Both the position numbers and the translations under genes were made by a program. Under the pieces are notes generated by a model. The model was not told where the DNA came from. It did not search any database and worked only from the letters and a program-made list of their open reading frames with translations. DNA of 64,000 nt from Selaginella tamariscina (taxonomy: Eukaryota; Streptophyta; Lycopodiopsida; Selaginellales; Selaginellaceae): contig PUQB01000047.1 of assembly GCA_003024785.1 (NCBI GenBank), positions 429,652 to 493,651 of the forward strand. Reading direction: 5' to 3'. Below are positions 34,469-44,244 of this stretch, piece after piece (the first letter of the stretch is position 1; every line of letters starts with the position of its first letter).

Positions 34469-37400
34469 TTACCTTTCTGAGTGAGGCGAAGAAGGTCTAA
34501 GCCGCTTGTGAGATGGTTCAAGATCTTCTGCATCTTCTATTGATGTTTCCATGGGTCCTGGAGTGTGCGAATGTTCTGTACTCCTCGAGATAACTTCCGG
34601 TCTAATATCTGATTGAAGTTCGTTCTCAGACTCCGAGATTGAACCAGATTCACCTTCAGAGCTATCGCACTTATCTGGAGGGAACTTTCTCAAATACGCC
34701 TTTATGGAATCGTTGGGGTACTCAGTTGAGACCCAATCTATCCACTTGTTCAGGTCCTCAACCATGGTCTTATCCTTTTCAACGGCAAACACACATGTAT
34801 GCCGAAGGTAACACTCCTTCAAGACGGACCCCCTAGTGCAGTAGTCAAAAACCCACGCATCACTGTGAGGACCCCTAATCAAGTTGACGATGCTCCGTGC
34901 CGCTTGACTTGTAATGTTTGGATAACGTACATTGTCGAATACGTCACTCATACCTATCGGTGTATCGGATGGAGGTTCAGGGCCGTTGGAGTGCAAACAG
35001 ATGCCTGGCCAGTCATTTGGAAGCTTGAAATTGTTTGGCGCATTCCTAACAACCAAGTGAACAACGGTATCAATGCACTTGGGATTAGCATCGTTCATAT
35101 AAAATCCTGTCCAAACGATGTCTATTCTTCTTGGCGAAGGCGAAGGCAAAAGTATCGGTGACATGAGCAAGAATCAAGAAATAAATACCTGAAAAAGTAG
35201 GTATCAGTGAAGAGCGCAAGCATGAATTCAATAATAAATACCTTCTATGTATATGCTTGCACGGCTAAGTTTCTCCACCAGATCCTCTAGTGCCCTATCT
35301 GTCGAAAGATTTTTTGACACCCGCCGATCCATCACGAACAATTGAAACGGTTTCCTACAAGCAGTGATGTTACCCCATAAAGTCTCCGAATCTAACAACA
35401 AACATCTGTAGGGCTTGTCGTGATTTGTAGCATCCTCCTTTATAAGGTTCAATTCGGTTCTCCGCTGCTGAAGGACTGCCATAAGAGAAGGCGTCATCCC
35501 AATGTTCTCCTTTTTGGCGTTGGCGTGCAATAGATTCTTGCCCAGATCTTCCGATTGGTTCACCCATTCGACAAGCATATCATCGTTCGTCACATGCAAA
35601 TATTTGCTGACCTCTTCATATGTTGAAGTCGAGGTCCAACCCAGTTTGTGGCAGTGTATTCCCAACCACTCCTTGAAATGCCTGACCGTCTTCAACTCCA
35701 TTGCCTTGAGATGAAAAGGAGAGGTTGGGCTGCTGTTATTAATTTGTAGTTTGCCATCGATCACCAAATCAGCCAAGACTTCCATCTCCTCCATCGTTGT
35801 TCCATTTAAAGGCTTCAACCATGTGAGCTTGAAATCGTTGTCTACATCCTTTGTAGATTGAACAGACTTAGCCTTCGGCGTCTTACTGGGTTTCTTTGCA
35901 GACTTTTCTGAGGGCTCCCCTTCACTTGTCTGCTTCTTCTTCAGTGTTCCTTTTGAAAAGGATTCCATAATCCCCAACCATTTGGCAAAGATCTTATCTT
36001 CGGGGCAAGAAATCAACATCATCAGAAAGGATGTTTCCTTCCCGCCCACCTGGGCAAAATCAACTGCTGCAATTTCTTCAACTCTCTGAGGAAAAAGACA
36101 GATTATACCGGCGAGATAAATCCCGCCCAAACAATTTGCTTACCCGGTATTCCGCAGATTGTGTATTCCCTGCGGTAGCTCTTTGTGGTCGCTGAAGAGA
36201 TTCCCACACGGCTCGCGTGTGTTTAAACTTCTCCCATATTTTGCTGTTGTAGTGGTTGGTGTCGGCAGCGTCCCATTCCGCCGATAACTTATGGTACTGC
36301 TCGATTGTGAGATTCGGCTTAGCTAAAAACGCCGATCTTTTTGTCAGCTTCTCACGGGTATGCTCGGAAAGTTTTGTTGCCATCGTTCCTTTGTTGTGTT
36401 CCTCGAGAAGTCGTTGGGCTGCCGTTATTGTGTGCTGGCCACTAATGATGTAGTACTTGATAGATTTTTTATTCTCCGTCTGAATCTTCATGAGTTGTTC
36501 TGGTGTTGTGATCCAGACTTTGTCAGCGCCCTTCCTTCTTTCATAGTATGGACACAAAACAGCATTATGTGGAACGGTATAAGAATTGTCGTCCTTCATC
36601 TTCTCCATGAGCTCAGCTACACGTTCCTGGTTGAGTGGCCTGTAATTGAAGTTTGGGTTGACGCTGCAATATTTAACCCTACAAGGATAAATCTTATCAT
36701 CCAACATCATTTCCTTGTGACTTATTGCAGCATGAGATGCCACAGGTGCAGCTGACAAAACGATTGATGATTTTCTTTTGCGATCCGAATCAACATGTGT
36801 GATCCCCGACTGCAGCTGTTCTAGTGTTCTCGGTACACTCTTCCAGCTCCCAAAGCTCCCTAAGCAAATTGAACGTGATCTGTAGAGAACCTGAGACCGA
36901 GCCACCCTCTCAATCTCCATTATGATGTCGCTGTGTTCTTCTTCAATGTGAAGAGGGAGATTGCTCCACTTGCTGATTTTCTGTATTGTGAAGCAATATC
37001 TCCTGACAATACACCTACTCGATGAGTCTGAAGATTTTCGAAGTAGACATCCAGATGGATCCCCTCCATAGATGGGCTTTCGTTGAGTTGAAGAAGAACT
37101 CCAAGGTCAACATCATTAGTGAACACGTGAACGTCATTATCCACAAGTCGACAAAACCACCCGAATTAATGTTGTAACTGACGACCTCTGGATCCGAGAA
37201 CGTGACATTGGATGGAACAAGGCATATGTGTCGAGCATCGTCCAATCTGGGTTCGCAGCCTGCTTTCGGGTGCTTGACTAGCGAATCTACTTTCCATTGT
37301 TTTGCTTGTCCATGAGATGTGACAGAGGTTAATTTGACAGCAGCCATGGTTGCTCCAATGCGCTTCCCATTTATCTTAAAATATGGCCAAGTTGATTCCA

Positions 37401-37582
37401 GAATCCCCCTGCCCATCTCTTCTCCTGCTCTTGTCTTTAATGTCACCTCAATTCCACATCTGAATACAAAAATGATTAGTTCAAGTATCCGAGTATAACA
37501 GATTTTATTTTAATTCTTACCCAGAATTTGACGACGACTCCATACTAATGACTCGATCTCCTTGTTTGATCAAATCGTCCTT
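34469..37582 (-). pseudogene. ParB-like domain plus probable permuted DNA methyltransferase, broken
   Basis: Minus-strand exons I can place are 37582-37521, 37459-36144, 36085-35242 and about 35188-34469, with small introns between (61, 58 and 53 bp). An N-terminal beta module (VTLKTRAGEEMGRGILES) resembles those of the transposase. A ParB/sulfiredoxin-like domain follows (about 36700-36440): YRPLNQERVAELMEKM and YYIISGQHTITAAQRLLEE. A Lys-rich linker then leads to a region resembling circularly permuted N6A/N4C methyltransferases: PYRCLLLDSETLWGNI..FVMDRR where DPPY would be expected, and near the C-terminus WVFDYCTRGSVLKECYLRH and FAVEKD, which fit the AdoMet-binding motif. The end is acidic and Ser-rich. 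Two frameshifts between 36980 and 37160 and one near 35170 break it. ParB-methyltransferase fusions are known in phages. The methyltransferase call is the weaker one. Confidence 0.55.
36086..36143 (-). other. 58-bp intron carrying one palindrome unit
   Basis: The donor CCGG|GTAAGC and acceptor CCTCAG|AGAGT on the minus strand join AEYR to RVEEIAAVDF. The intron contains GGCGGGATTTATCTCGCC, a variant of the array palindrome, at about 36106-36124. This is the only unit I find outside the three arrays. Confidence 0.65.
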
Positions 37583-37885
37583 CTGCAAAATAATACACTA
37601 TAAATATAAATTATATAAAAACGCACACACACTTGTATAAACCCGAATATACAAAAATAATACACAGAGAGAAGTAGACGTAATTAACTGTCCGAAGCTC
37701 ACATTTGTGTTAGTGCAAAAGAAAGATAACATTTCGTTTTAGAACCACCACAAATGTGAGCTCTGGACAGTTTTACATAGATTCCTAGCTTTTACTCGAA
37801 ATATTATGATAAGATGATAAAAGTAAATAAAATGAGATATGCAACTTATATATACTAATACACATATATATTCACATGGAAGGTG
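37583..37885. other. Upstream flank of the ParB-like gene
   Basis: The acceptor TTTTGCAG lies at 37583-37590 and is preceded by AT-rich sequence. A short inverted repeat pair (CACATTTGTGTTAG near 37700 and CACCACAAATGTGAG near 37745) could form a hairpin. No promoter motif can be assigned with confidence. By analogy with the transposase gene this may be the 3' part of an array-bearing first intron. Confidence 0.35.
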
Positions 37886-39410
37886 CGGCGGGATTAATCT
37901 CGCCACCCCTTCAATGCCTCCTGAAAGAGTGGGCGGGATTAATCTCGCCACCTTTCTGGAGGCCTTGAACGGGAGTGCGGAATTAATCTTGCCACCCTTC
38001 TCGGTCTCAGAGAGAACTGGGCAGGATTTATTTCTCACACCCCTTCAGTGACTCCAGAAAGGGGCGGGATTAATCTCGCCCACCATGTAAGGATGGTTAA
38101 ATGAATTTCCCACCCTTCCCAATTCTCTCCATTGGTATGTTGAAAACCTTCTACGTCTAGACAGAAACGTTTGGGATTGGTCCGACTCACCAATGGAGAA
38201 AAAAGGAAGGGTGGCGGATTCATTCCTCCAACAGGCATTGAAGACTCGCGGGATTAATCCCGCCGCCCAGGGCCTTCACTCGGTCCCTATGCGCGGGATT
38301 AATCCCGCCGGACGCCAATTCCCTGCGCGGAATCGGGCGGGATTAATCCCGCCGCCTAGGCACTTCAGGCAGGCCAATGGCGGCGGGATAAATCCCGCCC
38401 GATTCCGCGCAGGGAATTGGCGTCCGGCGGGATTAATCCCGCCTCCCAGGCCCTTCACTCGGCCTTAGTCGGCGGGATTAATCCCGCCGAACGCCAATGC
38501 CTGTGCGAAATCTTGCGGATTAATCCCGCCGCCTAGGCCCTTCAGGCAGGCCAATGGCGGCGGGATAAATCCCGCCCGATTCCGCGCAGGGCATGCGTAC
38601 GCGGCGGGATTAATCCCGCCCACCATGTAAGGGATGGTGAAATTAATCCCACCACCCTTCTCAGTTCCCTCCATTGGTATTTTGTAAACCTTCTCCGTCT
38701 CAGACAGAGTTAGTCGGGATTGATTCAACATACCAATGGAGGAAAAAAGAAGGGTGGCGGGATTAATCCCGCCACCGGGTAATGAAGGTTCGGAGAGACT
38801 AATCCCGCCGCCCTCTCGTAAATCATGCGCTCACACATATATATTGGCTGCGGCATTTTGAACAGGGATGGGTGGGGGCGGGATTAATCCCGCTTATATC
38901 CTGCGGAAGTGCCTGAGCGGCGGGATTAATCCCGCCGCCCTCCGCGAAGGGCATGAGCGTGGGGCCGGATTAATCCCGCCGTTCATGTCCTGCGTGAATT
39001 CCCTGGGCGGCGGGATTAATCCCGCCGCCTTACGCGCAGGACATGTCATGCAGGCTCTTCGGTTAGCCTTCCGTGCAGGATCTTTCATGCAGGCTCTTCG
39101 GTTAGCCTCATGAGCGGCGGGATTAATCCCGCCGCCCATCCCTGTAAATGCCCTGCGCGGAATCCGGCGGGATTAATCCCGCCCATTAGGCCTTCACACA
39201 GGCCATTGCCGGCGAGATAAATCCCGCCGCATTCCGCGCAGGGCATGGGTGAGCGGCGGGATTAATCCCGCCGCGAGGCCCCTCACGCAGGCCATGGGCG
39301 GCGGGATTAATCCCGCCGCTCTTCGGTTTGTCGTAGAGCGGCGGGATTAATCCCGCGCCCATCGCCTGCGTGAAGGGCCTCGGCAGCGGGATTAATCCCG
39401 CCGCTCGAGG
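37886..39410. repeat. Array of GGCGGGATTAATCCCGCC palindromes beside the ParB-like gene
   Basis: I count about 27 units, the largest of the three arrays. Variants include GGATAAATCCCGCC and ATTAATCTCGCC. Units are again about 40-45 bases apart in the dense parts. Spacers contain recurring words (TGCGCGGAAT, AGGCCCTTCA, GCAGGCCAATG) and are themselves arranged as larger direct and inverted repeats. Frames across it read GGINPA/GLIPPP in both directions and are not genes. Confidence 0.95.
38085..38775. repeat. Pair of about 170-bp hairpin-like repeats within the array
   Basis: Two related segments, 38085-38230 and 38620-38775, run CACCATGTAAG-GATGGT, CACCCTTC, CTCCATTGGTAT ... ACCAATGGAG, AAGGGTGG. 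Each can fold into a long stem (CCACCCTTCTC..CTCCATTGGTAT with its complement). They differ at many positions, so the duplication is not recent. Confidence 0.6.
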
Positions 39411-39419
39411 GGCTTAGCG

Positions 39420-39494
39420 TGTGTGCGAGAGATAAAATTAATAAATAAAAAAATTATACAGATAAAAACACACACATATATATGTGTGTGTGTG

Positions 39495-39530
<36 letters not shown>

Positions 39531-40153
39531 AGGAGTGTACGTGTGTGTGCAAGAGATAGATAAATAAATAAAATTATACAGTACTGGTACACATAATATA
39601 TGTGTGTACATAGGTATATATATGTGTATATGTATATCGTGTGTATGCGTGTGAGCGAAACAAATAAAATCATACAGATAAACAAACACACCACACACAT
39701 ATATATACACAGGAGTGTGCGTGTGTGTGCGAAAGATAAAACTAATAAATAAATAAAATTATACAGATAAACACACACATATATATGTGTGTATATAGAT
39801 ATATAATCCATAGAGAAAGAGAGAGAGTCTGTGAATATATAAGCATATATATAAACTAGTGTTGTATGTATGTATATATGTATATAGGTATATATATATG
39901 TGTATATGTATATTGTGTGTATGCGTGTGTGAGCGAAACAAATAAAATCATACAGATAAACAAACACACACACACACACACATATACATACACAGGAGTG
40001 TGCGTGTGTGTGCGAGAGATAAAACTAATAAATAAATAAAATTATACAGATAAACACACACATATATATATGTGTGTATAGATATATAACCATATGAATA
40101 TATAAGCATATATATAAACTAGTGTTGTATACTATTTGTTAATATGCATTGAT

Positions 40154-40199
<46 letters not shown>

Positions 40200-40500
40200 G
40201 CAGTGTGCGTGTGTGTGGGAGAGATAGATCAATAAAAAAAAATTTACAGATACTGGTACACATAATATATGTATGTATATATGTATATAGGTATATATAT
40301 ATGTGTATATGTATATCGTGTGTATGCGTGTGTGAGCGAAACAAATAAAATCATACAGATAAACAAACACACACCACACACACATATACATACACAGGAG
40401 TGTGCGTGTGTGTGCGAGAGATAAAACTAATAAATAAATTTATACGCACACTCCTATACATATATACATACATACACACACACACACACAGATCTCACCT
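39420..40500. repeat. Long TG/TA/GA microsatellite region
   Basis: Alternating TG, TA and CA runs with AAATAAAATTATACAGATAAA inserts recur about every 200-300 bases, so the block is a tandem repeat of a larger unit (for example around 39430, 39720, 40010 and 40400). It is homologous to the first 240 bases of the window but much longer. Open frames reading HTHIYI are artefacts. Confidence 0.8.
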
Positions 40501-41460
40501 GTGTGCACAGCCGCCCGCCGATTTCACAGCCGCGCCTCTTGAAACCCTAAGAATATACCTAAACCCTAAAGGAATTAAATATATATATTAACCCTAATAG
40601 AATATTCCTTCTGAGAATATACTTAAACCCTAAAAAGAATAAAATATAGATTCGCCCTAAACGAATATTCTTTCATTATATTATTAGCGCGTGCGTGTGC
40701 GTGGGTGTATCACATACACCCCAAAAATATAAATCATGCAGGGATTTAACATGTGTGTGTCCATGAGAGTGTTAAAGTTTCATGTGTATCAATACATACA
40801 TACACATTGCATATATTAATACACATAATATATACATACACACGTGTATACACACAGACATACATACATATTACATGGGTTTAGGGTTTAGGGTTTAGGG
40901 TTTTGGATTTAGGATGGATCATGCATGGTGTGTATGTATGAGAGAAGAGAGAGTGTTGAAAAATTATTTTTGTACACATTGCATATATTAGTACACATAT
41001 ATACTTACACATATTATACACAGATATACATACATAGTATATGAGAGAAGAGAGACAGTACATATTATGGATCATGCATGGTGTGTATTATACACACAGA
41101 CATACATACATATTAGTACATAATATTAGAGAGACCGAGTACATATTATAGATCATGCATGGTGTGTATGTTTGAGAGAAGAGAGACATACTTAACATGG
41201 ATCATGCATGGTGTGTATGTATGAGAGAAGACAGAAAGTACACATATATACATACAGAGTACACATATATACATGCACACGTGTATACACACAGACATAC
41301 ATACATATTACATGAGTAAATTCATTGTGTTACATATTAGGGTTTAGGGTTTAGGGTTTAGGATGGATCATGCATGGTGTGAAGAGAGAGTGTTGAAAAA
41401 TTATTTTTGTACACACATGTATACACAGGGTTTAGGGTTTAGGGTTTAGGGTTTGCTCCC
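40501..41460. repeat. Telomere-type TTTAGGG runs and GATCATGCATG units
   Basis: Three short runs of three to four TTTAGGG-type units lie at about 40877-40910, 41338-41363 and 41427-41453, interleaved with five units beginning GGATCATGCATGGTGTGTAT (40915-41400). In copy 1 the equivalent place has one imperfect TTTAGGG run at about 768-790. TTTAGGG is the plant telomere repeat, but here it is a few units inside a transposon. Confidence 0.75.
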
Positions 41461-42405
41461 AACAAGCTTAATATAAATATTACACATGTAAATTCAATGT
41501 GTTACATACACACAGATTGAGTACATATATCATACATGCGTTGAACATGATGTAAAGAAGCAACATATTTCTTCAGTTTGGTTTAGGGTTGTGCATGTGT
41601 GTGCATATGTGTTTTTGTAAGTTCTTGTAATGCGTGTGTAAATTTATGATTGTGTTTATATATGTGTGCAAAACAAACATCGAATAATTAAGAAAATAAT
41701 ATTAATAAACACACTATGAACATATTTTAAATTATACATAATAATATATGATTTTATCTAATATATAGCCATATATAGTTTTAATAATATATATTAATTT
41801 AATATTGATAAAAAGGTTTAACATTGAAATATTCTTGAAATAATAAGAAATTAATTGAGAAAATCCCATTAATATATACAAATGTAAATTAAGTACTCAA
41901 ATAATTAACTAAATTAATTATCATAATCATGTTTAATATTGGAATATTCTTGGAATAATAAGAAAATAATAAAGAATATCCCATTAATATAAAGAAGATT
42001 AATTACTCAAGTAATTAAGGAAATGATATTAATATATATATTATTAAAACTATATATGACTATATATTAGATAAAATGATGTATTATTATGTATAATTTA
42101 AAATATGTTCATAGTGTGTATTAATTTAATATTGATAATAAGGTTTAACACATGAATATTCTTGAAATAATAACAAATTAATTGAGAAAATCCCATTAAT
42201 ATATACAAATGTAGAATAATTACTGCAATAATTAAGAACAAGACTAATTTAATTATGATAATCAGGTTTAATATTAGAATATTCTTCAAATATTAATAAA
42301 ATATTAAAGAATATCCCATTGATACTAGGAAATGAAAACTAAATACTCGAGTAATTAAGAAAATAATAATAATAAACAGACTATGAATATATTTAAATGA
42401 TACAT
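41461..42405. other. AT-rich internal stretch of the transposon
   Basis: It has no gene and matches 1090-2015 in copy 1. Recurring words are TTAATATATA and GAATATTCTTGAAATAATAA. An inverted repeat is seen around 42000-42115, where a segment complementary to the neighbouring block (ATTATTAAAACTATATATGAC) lies in opposite orientation. It ends at the target TACAT (42401-42405) of the inserted LTR element. Confidence 0.6.
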
Positions 42406-44244
42406 TGTCAGAGTTTTAACCCAAAGGGCCAACACGTGGCAACACGTGGCTGCCAGGTGGCCATTCGGCGTCATCACCCTGTGTGAGCAACGCTAAGTTC
42501 CCCAGAACAACCCCAACGACCCCTAGGGTTAGACTCTAATGCCCAAGTGGACAAGAGACTTAGGGTTTAGCCTAAGTCTCCCTAGAATGTCTGCCCCCAG
42601 AACCCTTGAGGGATAACCCTAGTTGACTTAGGGTTTAGCCTAAGTCTCCCTAGAGTGTCTACCCCAAAACCCTTGAGGGATAACCCTAGTTGACTTAGGG
42701 TCTTGCCCTAGAAGACCTAGACAGGCTCATGCCCTAACCCCCATCAAGGAGACGTGTGTTCCACACATACCCCCGTGACAGAGCTAAGGCATTGTCACTT
42801 ACCCCTTGAGGAATCACCCTCATCCGGGAGTACAACCCCTTTAGGGCGACAAGGGGTACCCTGAACCATGACTAACCCCTAAGGGTTTGAGTGGCCAAGT
42901 TACACCCTAGACCTAGGGCTAGTACTTAGTGAGGACACGAGTGTGCGCCGTAGGCGAACACGAGTGTTCTGCTAAGCAAACTCCCTAAGGCTAGGTTTGG
43001 GATAACCCTAAGCACATGACCTTGCGAGTGCCTTACGAAAGGGCTTCTGCTAATGAGCTTAGGTTGTTCAACCCCTGGATTCCAAGGAGAACACTCCCTA
43101 GCCAAGTGTGCCAAAGCACACCTAGTTACGAGATCTAACCTCCCTCGAGCGGATGCCCAAGGCTTAGCACCCTAGTGCAAGCACAAGCATGCCTGTTTGC
43201 TAGAGTATCCAACCCCTTAGCGACAAGCCCATGACATAGCCCCAAAGGGCGTGCCTCGGGCGTTGTACCATGTGACGTTTAGCCCAGTGTCACATCCCAT
43301 GTGACACTGCCTTCCAAGATGTGGGCTATCATGCCATAGCCCTTAGATTCAAGAGTTGCACCAAGTACCACAAACGTGGTTCCTAAATGCCAACTCTAGA
43401 ACCCCTCAATGAACCCTCAGGAACCAGGTAACGTGAACATGTCAAACAAGATTCCACGCCCACAGTTGGATAAGGACACGGATGTGCCTTGCTTGGCCGT
43501 GAGTGCTACACCTAGTTTGACATGGAGGAGGAGGCTGGAGACAAGCCTCAACCTCTGCCTCTTGGAACGTGCATCCCGACAAGACCTCCCAGGCATGGAT
43601 TCGCCAACGTTAAGGGTAAGCTACCCCGAAGGTGGGACGTACCCCTGGCATCTGGAAGTTAGGGCGGCACAACAGAGGGTTGTACCTTAACGACACAAGC
43701 TGAAGCTTGCACCGGCAGAAGAGCAACGAACTCATTCATGAACCCAGGAGCTCTCCTACGTATACTCTACCTTATTTATGTGACGGAGCCCCCCCCCCCT
43801 CTTTTCCTGTTTGTATTAGTGGGCTGGCACTGAATTCTAGCCCCTTAGATAAATTAGCAATATGAGCCTATAACTCACCCTTACTCCTACCCCTAAACCC
43901 TACCCAAGGGGGTGGGGGTTTTAGGGCGTGGGTTAGGGCAACCCTAGGGTTAGGTCAACCCTAGGGGTGTTCCTAACCCTACTTAACATGCCGAACTCAT
44001 ATGCAAAGACCAATCAGCTTATTCGGGACGTCAAAATTGGGGGTGGGTTTTCTAGAAGGTAAGTGCCACCTTCGCTTAGAGTTTCTCGCGACATCTAAAG
44101 ATAGCCGGCCGGACTACCCTTAAACACCTAAGTGCACTAAGCGGGGCTGTTTCTCACTACATCTAGGGTCCGTCAACATAGTACAGTAGGTAACAACAAT
44201 CAACGTCCAAAGTAAAGGGTCGAGTCATAGTAAAAACTATGACA
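42406..44244 (-). repeat. 3' LTR of the non-coding element
   Basis: On the plus strand it runs TGTCAGAGTTTTAACCC to AAAACTATGACA. It is GC-richer than its surroundings, with many CCCTAGGG and GACTTAGGGTTTAGCC words, including a tandem duplication at about 42560-42690. The minus-strand start TGTCATAGTTTTTACTATGA is a small hairpin. Confidence 0.9.

Noticed and set aside
35228..36130. A separate gene starting at the Met near 36130
   Set aside because: That Met lies in the 58-bp intron; the coding part reads on from the ParB-like exon through a good splice junction.
38193..39139. Open frames of GGINPA/GLIPPP repeats on both strands
   Set aside because: The palindrome GGCGGGATTAATCCCGCC reads the same on both strands and has no stop in some frames, so these frames are a by-product of the array.
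39392..40391. Minus-strand frames rich in HTHIYI/TYIY words
   Set aside because: They are translations of TG/TA microsatellites with no coding signal.
40870..41460. A true chromosome end or telomere fusion
   Set aside because: Each TTTAGGG run has only three or four units, and they lie within a repeated transposon block with counterparts in copy 1.
43409..43690. 93-residue frame present identically in both LTRs (also 49092-49373)
   Set aside because: It lies inside the LTR of a non-coding element, has no recognisable domain, and identity between copies is expected from LTR identity alone.
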